Origin: Bemisia tabaci
Taxonomy: Eukaryota; Arthropoda; Insecta; Hemiptera; Aleyrodidae
Length of the DNA: 64,000 nucleotides
Direction: 5' to 3'
Assembly (NCBI RefSeq): GCF_918797505.1
Contig: NC_092799.1
Span: 28,210,382 to 28,274,381 of the forward strand
Positions 1-12,228 of this stretch are shown piece by piece. How positions within the stretch are numbered: the stretch's first letter is position 1; each line of letters begins with the position of its first letter. The notes below the pieces were generated by a model. That model searched no databases. It was not told the DNA's origin and saw nothing but the letters and a program-made list of their open reading frames with translations. The position numbers and the translations under genes were made by a program.

Positions 1-1274
1 TTGTTGAGCGACCTGTTTGACAACTATCAAAGTGTTAAATTCACGTAAAATATGTGTAAAATATGTAGTATGTTAAATACCCCCTAAAAAATTTCCAGGA
101 TTGACAATTTTAAAGTTACCTCCTTGCGGAAATATGATATGGAAAAATTTTATGTGAAGATTATTCTGATCTTATTTATAATTAAATGCTCTATTTGTAT
201 TTCTCTTGTCTTTCTTATAATATGCACCTTGTATGTACTTGTTATCACACACATATAAAGGTCCGAGGAAGCAACATTCTCAATGGAGAACTTTGCCGGT
301 GTTTTAGTTTTTATCAATAGAGGGCGTAGAGTCATTCATTTCCAATCTGCAAAGGGAGAGGCTGTCTCTCTGTAGCAAAGATGATAAATGAGAGTCGCAT
401 GGAAGAGAATGTAACTCTATAAAAATCCCAACTATAAAAAACAAGGAAAGACAGAAGAAAATTCAAGACTCCATAATTCAGCTTAGGCTTAACAAAATGG
501 CCAAAAGTCACAATAACCGGTCGTCTTGATCCTTTCTTCCGAGAATTTATATTTTTTTCCACTTGAAAAAAGAAAACAGAAATAATGCATTAGTTGTATT
601 ACATTAACAATCATTTTGAGAAAAAAAAATATAGATGTACGTGATACATCCCCCTCCCTAAAAAAAATATCTTTCGTGCCCATATTAAGAAAGATCATGT
701 CATAAGTAGTAGCTGCAATAAAAAAACCAGGCTTCCACATGACTGAAATTTAAGTCGTGACTTCATGAACTTGTGGATCGTGTAGTGTGCGAGATATTCT
801 CGAGAAACTAATTTTCCACTTAAACTTCAGTCTAATGGACACACGTGCACATCGCTGGTTTTTCACAATGCTTTCTTACTTTGTGTGAAAAACTTCCAAA
901 ATCCAAGGTCTCAAATTAAAAGATTAAACTCGAGTAGTCGGTTCACTTTTTTTCTTCAAGTTTACGTATTAGTTGCTATCAATTTTTTTGGTTTTAACTT
1001 GTCTATGGCCTTAGATGCTAAAGCACCGCTTTAAAATAAAATTATTTTACTACTACTACCGGCATCCTTTTATTTTAGTTTCTCACTGCCACCGCAAAAT
1101 ATTGCTCAATCCCTCAGTGTAATCATTATTAAACTCACTGCTTTGAAATCAAAATAGATCAAAATGAATCATCAATAATTGTTGTTTTAACAACAGTCTA
1201 TTACATTTGCGGTTTTGTTTTTACAGCACTTGCTGTTCTGCTCTTTGAGCATGACTAACTTACTTAGTGATCCA
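1..1274. other. Upstream flank of the trehalase gene, no coding sequence seen
   Basis: This stretch is AT-rich and holds only short open frames with no recognisable protein. It should contain the promoter and 5' UTR of the trehalase gene starting at 1275. I see no clear TATA box or initiator that I would defend. Confidence 0.5.
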
Positions 1275-4200
1275 ATGAAATGGTTCTTTTTCTCTTTAAG
1301 TGTTTATGTGTGTGAAGCTACCAACGATTCTAATTACCCACCACCTTGTCCTCAGTAAGTTCAAAATTCATCAATTATTTTTCATGAACATAATTTAAAG
1401 TTGAATTTAAACGGCTGTCTTAAAATGAGATAAATGTTTCTTAAAATGGATTTGTCCGGTGGTGGCTACCGCCACCCATGATAAAATTTAATTTTCCTTA
1501 AACTTTCAACGGTTCTCAGGAGTATGCAACCTGCAAAAAGTATCGGAGAACTCGTTAGGTAAGAAACTTCGGTCTTTGACTCAAGCATGCTACTTGTTTA
1601 TTTCAAAAACTCAAAATTAGGATGTGGATTGCATTTTGCAAAAAGGAACCACTAGCATTGCAATGATGCTAAGATTCTGCAACTTCATCCTTTGCAACAA
1701 AATTGCGGGAATCGTGAAAAACTGTGAAATCTAGATGGTAAATTTTGTCTTAAATTTACAGATTTTAGCAATTAAAATAGAAACTATTAATGGATAATCG
1801 GATTTTTCCTCAAGGACAAAAGAAGTTGCACAATCTTAGCAACATTGCAATGCTAGTGGTTCCTTTTTGCAAAATGCAATCCATTTTATCGTTTCTATGT
1901 GTTTCACGGTATAGGAAGTCCATCACAGAAGTTTTAATTCATGCCTTGAATTCTCATGGAATTTCATGAAATTTCCATACGACATATTTTTTATTAAGTC
2001 CCATTGAAGTTTGCATCTTTGCCTTGGACACCTTGTCTTGAAAACTACCCACGAGTTTTGGCGAAGACAAGGCCATTACTGTCTCCAAATTTATCAACGC
2101 TCTGTACCAACTGGATGACGAATTTGAAATACCGTTCTTGCGCAAGAGACTGGTGAACTCTTCGGATGTGGTTTTAGCAGAGTATGATGCGTTAGTGAAG
2201 AGCAACAGAGGGGAGCCTCCGTCTAAAGATAAGCTCCGGGAATTTATCAATACTTACCTTGAGGATCGTGCCGAACTTATTGATTTTCTTCCTGATGAAT
2301 ATAAAAATGTAAGCTTTTATTTTATAACTCTAAAAATTAAAAGGAAAATTAAGTGGTTTCAATTCCAGCCCTCATAGACTCTTATTATAGTAGAGGAAGG
2401 AAAGGATAGGAGGAAATGTTACAATTTGCATAAATGCAGGAAATAATGTAAGGAGGCCCATTTAACACAGATTTAGGTAATGGCAGTTTCAATCAGATGC
2501 GAATGCACTTAAAGACGATTGGAGTGATTACCCGGTAAAAGAAGAAGAAGAAGAAGAAGAAGAAGAAGAAGAAGAAGAAGGAAAATAAAAAAAGAATACT
2601 CTTTAATGTTTAAAAAAAATTTATAGGTTAGGTGTGAGCCTTTCATAAATATCACACCCCTGTTTTTTTGCCTAAGTTGTTGTTCGTTTGTTAGGATCGG
2701 CCACGGTATACATTTTTGAATAACAAACCTGATTTCGCCCTCTCCCTTTTCTCATAGCTTTATGTAAAATGACTAGATCTGCCGCTTCTATTTCCGATCG
2801 CTTTGGTGCTTTGTCTCCAAAAATGTAAATTTTGAGGCTCCATCTTGAAAACAATTCATGGTCAAATTAATATTAGCATTGTTCTTGTATGACTTATTAT
2901 ATTTTTAATTCCTACAAATTGCTTTTCTGGGAGAGCAAATGGGATTTTCTAAGTGTAAAGTAAATATGAGCGCGTGTAGAGGAAATAAGGCCAACAAGGA
3001 ATCACTCACAGTGATGACTTGAAAAATCAGTAATAATCTGTTTTTAGATTCATCCTATAGCGATTCTGACCAGTTTTTTGGCGAATAGGTTTCAATTATG
3101 AGTAAGAAAAACGTGTAGCACAGATGCATAATTGTTTACAATTTCATTTTTCAGGCATGCTAATGCATTTCAGGACTCGCAGTCCCGTCATGAGAGCATT
3201 CCCTAAAGATAGATAGAGAGTTGCTCTGATGATGGTACTAAGTTCTGAAATGCATTAACACGCCTGAAAAATAAAATTGTAAAAAATTATGCATCTTTGG
3301 TACACGTTTTTCTTACTCATCATTATGATTAGATGCAACTTGTGGCTCAACAACTTTTCTACAGGTTTCAATTAGTCTCTGAAGTTCATGAAGTTGTTTT
3401 ACTTTTTACTATCGTAAAAAAATGCGATATTTCCTTCCTATATCAACTGTTGTCAATACACCCATCTCACGTGCGTCAGATGTTTATTTCCTTCTTCTTC
3501 TTCTTCTTTTTTTTTTTTGAGGCATATCAATAAAATTGAAAAAAAGTCAGACCTAACATCAAAACATCAACATTTTTATTTTATAAAGACAGTTTCCCCA
3601 CATTTCTAGAACACTGCTCTGATGGAACGTGTTACATCCTCCGATTACCGAAACTTTTTGGCGGATTTGCAACAAATTTGGAGAACTCTTCTGCGGAAAG
3701 TAGCACCAGATGTAACTGAAAATGAGGATCGTTACACTCTTATAAGTATTCCTTATGGCTTTGTTGTTGCGGAAGGACAGTTCAATGAGTTGTATTACTG
3801 GATCATCAGAGGCTTGTACCTGAGTGACTTGCCTGAAACTGCGAAAGGTACTCGCTTATTTCAATTTTATCGGATCAAGTCGCAAAATTTAAAATAGATT
3901 TCCCTCTAGGTGTTCCGCGCCTCTTTCATATTTTGAAGGTATGCAGGAATATGTGTATCAAGTTGAAATAAAAGGTACAATGAAATTATAACTGACACGT
4001 TTCAATCTTTCCAGGGAGCGCAGCGTCTGTTGGAGAAAGCATAAGCCAGCATGTCAAACCATCGAAGGTAGATAATTACCATGACAGAGATATGGTCATG
4101 TTTTGTCTTACATTATCGACGTAGCAAACAAGTTTGAACAAACAAGCCTGAAGATTGCACCGCATGAAGACGTAAAAAGGCGTGAAGAAACTTGACAGCA

Positions 4201-7200
4201 GTGGCGTGGCGTGAATTGCGATGTATCGAGTGTTATGCCATTTAAACCTATGATAAAGAATCGATTTTTAAGGCGTTCGCTGCGAACACTCTGTTTATCG
4301 ATCCTTTTCCATAGGTTTAAATGGCATAACAATCGATATATCGCAATTCACGCCATGCCACTGCTTGACAGGGTGCAGGAGAAATGCATGGCAAAATTCG
4401 TTTTTTCGTCAATCGTTGTCGGTCGTCCAATTTTTCATTCAAGAAGACTGACATGCATCTCTTAATTTTAAAGTTGGTGGTGTGTTTCTGTTAAACTCTA
4501 CTTATTTAATGTTTTGATTTTTCTTAGGAATTATCGAGAACTTTCTTCATCTGGTCAGAAAACTTGGATTCATACCGAACGGAACACGTGTCTACTATTT
4601 GAACCGATCCCAGCCTCCTTTATTGCCATCAATGATTCAAACTTATCAAACATATACGGGAGGTATGGAATTTATCTTCGAAAATTTAGAGGTATATAAC
4701 TCAATTTTGACGTTTATCAATTAAACCCAATGGTTCCTAAAGAGGGATGTTTCACCATGCCTAATGCTTTTTATCACAATATATAATTCCGTAAGCCCGA
4801 TTCTTCGGATCAAAATTCAGCGGAGACCGCTACGCGCGCCGCACAGTGGATCGAGTCAATAGGAGAGGTCGGACAAAATGTGGAAACTTCAAACGCTTAT
4901 AATTCCGTTTAAACAAAATGTTTAGGTTTCTAAAAGTGGTTCCATTGGTTTCCTCGTAAAATTTCCTTCTAGAGGCACCCCTTGAAATTTAAAATGTGAC
5001 GAAATAAACATAAAAATTTGCAGTTTTATTAAAAAGTTTCATGTCCCACCGGACGCGTGTGGTACCGGCCTGACCGTCCCGGTCGTGGAGATCGCGAGGC
5101 AGGTCCCTTTTCCCCTTGCTTTTCTTGTAAGATCGGTTATTCCGTTGGGAGATGCGCGATTTTTCGTTATTTGCGGACTTTTTTTTCGGTCAGGCGATGA
5201 TTCGATTGCCCGAGGCGTTTGTCGTCATGAAAATCGCCGTGAATGATGGATTTACAGCGGAAACGTAATTCAAAATTTTACGGAAATAACTATATTCACA
5301 CAATGGGAAGTTCGGAGATCAACTTTTGAACGAGATATAAACAAATCGATGACCGAAATCGATAATAAAAACGTTAATATATTAGCTTGAAGTTGATTTC
5401 CGTAGTTTGCGTTGTGCGAATCGTGTTTTACGTGAAATTCTGGTGAAGAATCATGCATCAGAGTGCTTAGATACGTACCTTGTATAATGGTCCATTCAAT
5501 CTAAAGAAGCAAACCTACAGAACTTTCCTAACTTTTCTCAGGGAGATACTTTTATAGGGAGAAACGAGGCAACGTTGGGGTGCTCACACGGGGTCGAAAC
5601 ACAACATGGGCCTTTTAAGCCCCATTGTTCGATGCCGCGATTATCCTAACGCGAGTCAAATAAGCGCGCCAAACACGGTGCGGTCGGCGTCAAACTCATA
5701 TCAGCGCCTTCGAGACTGCAGGAATACCTCATGCATTGCGCCAAACAGTGCGGTCAGCGTCAAACGCATGTAGCGCCTACAAGACTGCCTGAATACTTCT
5801 CGCATTGCACCAAACGCAATTGGAGAGTTATTTGCAATAACTATTCGACTACGGGTATAAAAGGCGCTAATTGAAGGCGCATCACACTGTGAAGATGACT
5901 CGACACTCGACCGCACCCTTCCCTGGCTTGCAGGACGCTAAAATCGCTACAATACAAGGTCCACGCATCATTTTTGTTGACGGTCCCTACCACGGTTTGG
6001 TGAAATGTGAGAAGTATTCATGCAGTCTTGTTATACCACCTTTGCGATCGCTTCGACCCCCTCCTCGTCAGAATGACCGGCGGTCTTGCTTCGACTTTAC
6101 GTGTGAAACACTTTACTGAAGCTCTCGTATGCTGGGCCACTCTGCTTGACTCGCGAAGCAGCGTAGCCTTTACCGTTTGCCATTACTCTTTTAGAGTTTT
6201 ATTCCCTGTATTTCTATTGCAGAGAGTGCACGTGTGCAGTGTGCACTTATGTGGTGACAATATATATTAGTCCAACGTTAATAGTTGGTAAATTTTTGGC
6301 ATTAGCCCGTAAGTACTAACGCACGTGTTAATGTCTTTTTCAGACTATAACCGAGGAATTTGAGTGGTGGCGACAAAATAGGCAGGTGAAATTCGTGAAA
6401 GACGGTAAAACATACGCAATGTTCCATTATGACGTCAGAGCTGGGGACCCACGACCAGAATCCTACTTGTAAGGAGTCACATATTTCACACATATTCTTG
6501 CTAAAAACATATTTACGAAAAAATTTCAAATAGTACCGATAAAAAAAAACACAAAATAAACGATTATTAAAAATTAGAAATTTAATGAAAATAAGTATAA
6601 CCTTTTTAAACGAAATAAAATGTTATAAAAGGAATTTCAATTCATACTTCGCTGATCAATACATGGTTGTATCCCTTTGGATTCCAGAGCCGACTACGAC
6701 CTCGGAATTCAAATTAAATCAGAGAACGAAAGAAATGCTTTTTACGCAAATATCAAATCTGCCACAGAAAGCGGCTGGGACTTTTCCTCGCGTTGGTTTG
6801 ATAAGTACTATGCAAATGCAAATGGTGAGTTAAGATACATTTTATACTTCAATATTTAATTTCAAAGTGCTTGGTTGAAAATAATTTTATTCATCAGTGG
6901 AAGTGCCGATTTCTTCACTATACTTAAATATGTGTGAAGACTCCTGGATTACCGAGTTACAGTTTGCTCAATCTCAAAAGCCCAACAAAGGATCAAGTTC
7001 TGTAATTGTGAGGATAAGCACTAAATTCATCAGTAAGGACGTATTTTTAAACATCAGGAAGATTCATGTCCAACATTTTCTGTAATTCTTTTTGTAAAAA
7101 CTGTGCAAAAATGAAAAAGACGAAAAATTTGCTAAGTATTTTTCCCCTTTTCAACAGGATCTTTGCTGGACATCAAGCCGAGTATCCTGATACAGGTGGA

Positions 7201-8657
7201 TCTAAATTCTTTTTTGCAAAAAAACGCTCGACTTATCAGCAAATGGTGGTTTGCCGCTAACGACGCAGAAAATGGCGAAATATATAAAAAAGTCGCCGAC
7301 GATCTTATCCAATCCATTCAAGAGGTGATTTAGTTTTCATCCAATTCATGAAGTTTCGGATTTTTTTTAAAAAAAAAAAAAAAATTTCGTACTATATGTA
7401 TTACTCTTACCGAATACTTACAGTCACGGAGCAGAAATGTACCACCTGAAGGCTAAGTTTTTAAGTAGTATGCATATTTCACTATACGTCACGCTTAAGA
7501 TTTAAAGGGGATAAATGCATTATAAGAACGTTCATAAAATGACTTGTGGTCTAAATAATGGAACAATATTTAATAATAACACCAACATATTCCTCCATGC
7601 TACAATCAGGCAATAGTATTGTTCAGGTTTTATATCTTTACTGCCTTTTTTACAAATAAGTATAGACATTTTTAAAAAAATGTCCCAGTGCTTTTTAGAT
7701 GAGGTAATTCACTTCTGAAGCTAACTCTTCAAACTTGATTGTCAACTACCACACTTTTTTGTGGCTGCACATATCACCCCTCTTTTAATGGGCTTGTCAG
7801 AATAAATATAAAAAGAAAATAAAACCATAAGCAGCTGTTTTGAAAGAACCTTTAAAAAATGAAATTGAAAAAATGAGATGATATTTGAACAGTTAAATTT
7901 CTAAAGGTAATCTACATCATCTAATAGCCACTTGGACATTTTTAAGCACCCTATGACAATAATATAGCTACAATATGCGTTATTTCAAGAAACTAATTTT
8001 AGGTGCTTTACCGTGAAGATGAAGGCGTATGGTTTGACTGGGACCTGGAAAATGAAATACACCGTGAAGGATTCTACGTATCAAATTTTACTCCGCTGTT
8101 TACCCTAAGTTATGATACATCAGACAACAAGAATATCGCAAATAAGGTTATCGAATACCTCCAGCGTAATGGAATCTTGGACAGTGAGGATTGTCCAATA
8201 TATATAGGTGCGTGCTTGTAGATTTAAGACACGCCTAGAAAATAATAAAGGGTCTACAAGATGGGAACTTTGAAAATAAAATATTTTACAATATACGCGA
8301 TATTAAGGACTTTTTGGGTGTATTTAATTGTTTGCGATTTTCCTGAGAGGATTTCAAAATGATCCTCTTCAATTGTTGACACCAAGAAGGGACAAAGCAC
8401 ATTCTCTCAGTGGCTTTCAACATTTTTATGCATACTTTGTACTCGTGCGCTTCATGAGTGGCCTATAGAATGGGTACTTCAATCAAAAACTTTCATACTA
8501 TCAAAGTATCGTTCCAACACTCTGTTGAATTGTAAGTGAACCCTTTAAATACTCCCTCGGCCACTTTTGTAAAAGATTATTGGAAACATGAAGAGACGCC
8601 TCACTGGAAATACTCTTGATTCAATCGAACTTTTTGTTTGAATCAAAAGGATATCCG

Positions 8658-8695
<38 letters not shown>

Positions 8696-11408
8696 CACAT
8701 TGGATCTAGAGTCCAGACTCTTAAAAACATTAACAAGAAAAAATACTCTTGATTCAATCAGATTTAAGCTTAAATCAAGAGGAAATCCGCTTAAATTAAG
8801 AGGCTTGGTTCTTGATTTAAGCTAGATTCTGATTGAATCAAGAGTACTTTTTCTTGTCGATGTTTTTAAGAGTCTGGACTCTAGTTCCAATGTGTTTTTT
8901 TTTCCAGTGAGCTGGATGCAAATATTTGTACTTAATCAATATGCCTAGGCATTGAATACAGAAAAAGTTAAAGGCGGGGCCAAATACATATGGCTTGTAT
9001 AGCTATGTATAGTTATGTATAGCTTATGTACCAGTAGACAAAGCACAAATTTCAGCACTCTGATACACGTTGTATGACCAAAATTTTTCGTAGAACACGA
9101 TGCGCATAACGAAAATTACCGAAATTAACTCCTTACGAAGATATTGAATGATTCTTCATGCGTGAATTCAAACCGCCCGCTCATGAAAACTCAATGCTCT
9201 ACGTGACTCACATCGCGCGCTAAACGTTATCATGACAGTCTCTGCGATATAAAAATCTGGCAACCTCAATCTTGACGCTTTGACTCAGCTATAGCAAGTT
9301 GTTTATAGTTTGAACAACACATGGTGGGAGATGAACATTGCTCGATTGAGAAGCTTGCTGAAACCGTTGTAGTGCACGATTTGACTCACGTAGAGCTTTG
9401 AGTTTCTTGTGAGCGGGCAGTTCAAATTCCTCGTAACCAATGTGAAATAAAAACGTTAATATCTTTGTTACGAGTTGATTCCGGTAATTTTCGTTGCGCG
9501 AATCGTGTTTTACGTGAAATTCTGGTCAAGAAACATGTATCCGAATGCTTAAATTTGTACCATGTCTAGAGGCCCATTACAAATTCCGCAAAGCAACAAC
9601 GTAGGTCCCTCATGTTAAAGCCAGGTATGAATAGAACTGCGTGTTGCATACTAAAAAACATGAAGGCGTTTTTTTACTGGTGATTCTTAAACACTACTCA
9701 AGGCAAGGAACCAGAGCCAACAATCCCCGGCGTGATCCCCAATTCTGCACTCATGCAGAATACTTACTTGAAAGAACATTCGCTTTCTCCTATAGTAGAA
9801 TTTTCGCATCCCCCATATAAAAATTCGAAATGACCGAAAGCCATCTTACCTTTTCAGAAAGGATATATTTTTATTTTTGCTGTATTTTACTCCAAAAAAA
9901 TTGAACTTTGCAACTCATGAACTTTGACCTCACCAACCTCTCTTCTACAAAGACTTAATTTTTTCTTTCGTAGCAACTCCGACATCTTTCGTTAATTCTA
10001 CTCAACAATGGGATTTCCCTAACGCGTGGGCACCTTTACAAGCAATTTTGATTGATGGCTTAGGCAAGACCGGGACCTCTAGGGCTCGTAAAATTGCTCT
10101 TCAACTCGCAAATAATTTCGTGTACACAACTAGAGTTGGCCTCAATAGTACTGGATTCATGTTTGAAAAGGTAAGGTCTAATATCGACGGTGAAACTACC
10201 AAACCACGTATCTCGGTTTGCGACGTCGCAGACTTCCTGTCATACTTTATTTTTTAAATGAAAAACTACTTAACGTCCAGTCTTGAAAATTTCTGTGATT
10301 TTTCCTCTTCGTGCGGAGAAAATTCTGTGAAAATTTCAAGGAATGATATTGATTTGGTCTACCTCAAAAAAATAAAATGCGAGCGTAGATTTTTAAACAC
10401 CGCAAACGAGATACGTGGTTTGGTAGTTTCACCGTCGATATTCAATTCAAAACATCTGTGTATGGAACACATTATAATTAGAAACTGTATTCAAATAGTT
10501 ATTCCTTATACAAGGTCTCCCAAAAGGTCGGTCCATATTCTCTGAAATTGTTCCTTCTTCCTTTTTTGAAACGGAATTTTGGCAAGTCTATGAACTAATT
10601 CGAGCAACTTTTGGGACTCCCAAAAATTTTCAGGGCCCTCAGTAGGGCGGCTGCGGATCCAAACTTTCTTTTTCAGATGGCAAATCCTGAGAGAACTCGG
10701 ACCCGACGTTTGGAACACCCTGTATGATAAAAAGAATTGGTTTTTCACCAAATGCGACAAACTGCAATATACACAAATACAACGTAAAACATCATGTTGA
10801 TTCAATCTTACGTGCATAAATCCTCGTGAATGAACCCAGTGTTTGTAAAAAAAAGAAAAAATCAATTTGAGATTTTTAACGATAAGCCCTGGATAGTTAA
10901 TTGATCAAATTCCCCGAACCAATTCCGATCAAAGTAGCATCAAAGTGTCGGGAGTCATCAGTCTTAAAGCATGTCTACTTTGATCGGAATTGGTTCGGAA
11001 TTTGATCGTCTATCCAGGGCTATAAATATTTGCAGTACATCAATTTTAGGCACCGTTGAGCAACTTTAACGCTTTATTCAATTTCAAAATTAAGCTAATT
11101 CCTGTCTTGTCATTAGTCAGGGTTGAAAGAGGGGGGGGGGGGATATCAATGTCCTCTCTTGAACTTCTCACTTTGAGTGTAGAGAGTAGTGAAGACCATG
11201 TTTTGAGGAAATTAAAAATTTTGCGTGCTGTACTTAATTAATTATTCTATGTTTTTAGTATGATGCAGTTGAAATAGGAACGACAGGAGGAGGGGGAGAG
11301 TACGCACCCCAAACCGGTTTCGGATGGACAAACGGCTACGTTATCCAGTTACTGGGCAGATACTACGATCTTCTATCTCCTGACGCTGCCAAAACATGTA
11401 GTTCCTGA
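1275..11408 (+). CDS. Secreted trehalase (GH37), divergent in signature 1; 11 exons, 584 aa
   Basis: Alpha,alpha-trehalase hydrolyses trehalose to two glucoses. Exons: 1275-1354, 1520-1558, 2056-2308, 3610-3847, 4528-4691, 6344-6468, 6688-6824, 7158-7324, 8003-8207, 9974-10170, 11259-11408 (TGA). All junctions are GT/AG and phases close to 585 codons including stop. The first ~15 residues (MKWFFFSLSVYVCEA) look like a signal peptide and there is no C-terminal membrane segment, so the enzyme should be soluble and secreted. Family landmarks seen: RSQPP block (~228-232), PRPESY, ESGWDFSSRW with the expected acid Asp331, signature 2 QWDFPNAW (~481-488), the expected base Glu534 in FEKYD, and GGGGEY near the C terminus. 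Signature 1, normally PGGRF followed by YYWD.YW, reads AEGQF..YYW and runs straight into IIRGL: the substrate Arg is Gln and about four residues including the Asp are missing (residues ~178-190). It may be inactive or altered. Exon 2 is short and the least certain. Confidence 0.93.
1626..1882. mobile_element. MITE with inverted ends starting GGATTGCATTTTGCA, copy 1 (trehalase intron)
   Basis: The ends are inverted copies of about 40-45 bases (GGATTGCATTTTGCAAAAAG at the left, its complement at the right) around an AT-rich core. A highly similar copy with the same internal sequence is at 61355-61621. No coding capacity. Confidence 0.85.
2539..2581 (+). repeat. (GAA)n microsatellite
   Basis: Uninterrupted run of about 14 GAA triplets in trehalase intron 3. 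Confidence 0.9.
4199..4363. mobile_element. hAT-type MITE, 165 bp, copy 1 with 8-bp target duplication
   Basis: The element starts CAGTGGCGTGGCG and ends with its complement; it is nearly palindromic throughout. It is flanked by the 8-base direct repeat CTTGACAG at 4191-4198 and 4364-4371. An 8-bp target duplication and CAG ends are typical of hAT elements. An equal-length copy is at 35719-35883. It lies in trehalase intron 4. Confidence 0.9.
4838..5062. mobile_element. MITE family with ends CCGCACAGTGGATCGAGTCA, copy 1 (right end degraded)
   Basis: The left end carries the family terminal sequence and the interior matches copies at 18714-18953, 23112-23354 and 30012-30247. The right terminal repeat is replaced by unrelated GC-rich sequence after about 5050, so the copy is truncated. 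Confidence 0.75.
5360..5485. repeat. Half element related to the 9026-9570 MITE
   Basis: Contains the block around GAATCGTGTTTTACGTGAAA that forms the right terminal repeat of the larger element at 9026-9570. Only one arm is present. Confidence 0.6.
5667..5835. repeat. Imperfect tandem repeat, unit about 72-74 bp
   Basis: Two-plus copies of a unit containing GCGCCAAACA..GTGCGGTC.GCGTCAAAC, then GCGCCT and CATTGC. The motif of a GCGCCTACAA start with a CATTGCG end is shared with the long palindrome at 63833-63922, so both probably belong to one dispersed family. Confidence 0.65.
8602..8910. mobile_element. Hairpin MITE, ends CACTGGAAA, copy 1
   Basis: Palindromic element built around GTCCAGACTC and CTTGATTCAATC blocks, with a nested partial copy at its left and an (AAT)n microsatellite at about 8663-8688. 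Other copies: 19029-19255, 23861-24090, 31305-31527, 33593-33825. It lies in trehalase intron 9. Confidence 0.8.
9026..9570. mobile_element. MITE of about 545 bp with long (~100 bp) inverted ends
   Basis: The left arm (9026-9135) and the complement of the right arm (9455-9570) match through AACACGATGCGCATAACGAA / AACACGATTCGCGCAACGAA and GAAAATTACCG. The core has no protein. It lies in trehalase intron 9. Confidence 0.75.
10180..10442. mobile_element. MITE with ends TATCGACGGTGAAACTACCA, copy 1
   Basis: Starts just after the donor of trehalase exon 10. The inverted ends match over about 40 bases (TATCGACGG to CCGTCGATA). The same interior, including CCTGTCATACTTTATTTTTT, recurs at 17974-18232 and 47785-48042. 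Confidence 0.85.
10886..11022. repeat. Short palindrome, arms about 45 bp
   Basis: AGCCCTGGATAG near 10887 is matched by CTATCCAGGGCT near 11010, and CCGAACCAATTCCGATCAAA by its complement near 10979. Single copy here; likely a small foldback element in trehalase intron 10. Confidence 0.75.
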
Positions 11409-11433
11409 CAAATGTTTAAAATACACTTTTAAG

Positions 11434-11439
11434 AATAAA
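11434..11439 (+). terminator. Polyadenylation signal AATAAA of the trehalase gene
   Basis: An exact AATAAA lies 26 bases after the TGA stop of the trehalase gene, implying a very short 3' UTR. Position and sequence fit, but the hexamer is common in AT-rich DNA. Confidence 0.5.
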
Positions 11440-12228
11440 TTAATATTTGCTATTAAACAATTTCCTTGAAGTTCATTCTACAATTGTTATCAGTGATGAA
11501 TCCAGTGCTGATTTAAAATTTACAGAAAATTTTTCCGGAGAAGCAAAATGGAAAAGAAAGAAGGGAGAGAGAGAGAGGAAAAGAGGCAGTCGAAACACGG
11601 GATGTTTTGAGGTGGCGCATGAACCAAAAATCTCTCTCCAACGGAAAGAAAAGCCTATTAGTGTTTCCTCCGGTCGATTAAATGTAATAGATAAAATATT
11701 CGAGGGAAGATTATGAATCGCTTTCTTGTCCGGCACCCATGTGCCGAGGGTGTCAGCTTGTTTCCACCTTGTTACATACAGTTCCGGGCCACTTCCTAGT
11801 GTTTTTTTCTTCACTGTTTTAGTAACCATGTTCTCATTCAATTCTCATGATTGCTCTCATTTTCAATGTTGGAATCTGATATTTTGATTGACATCACGAA
11901 GATTTTCCGATCAAAAGAAGGAATCAAATTGCCAACCCGTAAATAGCACAACTTGCCCGATCTATTTCAAATTTATTCCATGGCGGAAAATTGTGGGGCG
12001 GGGGGGTGATGGATTACGCCGCCATTTCCGGTACTTGTGATTACTCTTTTATTATCGCTGTAAAATCAGCCATAAAATGAAGTTATTTTCAAGATGAGCT
12101 TCATAACGATCTGCTGCACGTTTATTAACTTGCTACCCTCTTTTGCTGGAGCATCCGCGGAAACCGTTAACTAGTCGTCAGTCATTTTCTTTCGCGGCTC
12201 CAATCCGGTAATCCAAACATCCAGCAAA
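11440..12228. other. Intergenic region between the trehalase and Cys-rich peptide genes
   Basis: No credible coding sequence. It contains a purine-rich block at about 11545-11590 and a segment at 11730-11810 (CACCTTGTTACATACAGTTC) that recurs near 20165-20205, so part is repeat-derived. The promoter of the next gene should be at the right end. Confidence 0.5.

Noticed and set aside
4015..4069. Exon-like segment (AG acceptor, AAG/GTAGAT donor) between trehalase exons 4 and 5
   Set aside because: Exon 4 joins directly to 4528 to give the conserved KGIIENFLHLV sequence; including this segment would shift the frame and insert unrelated residues.
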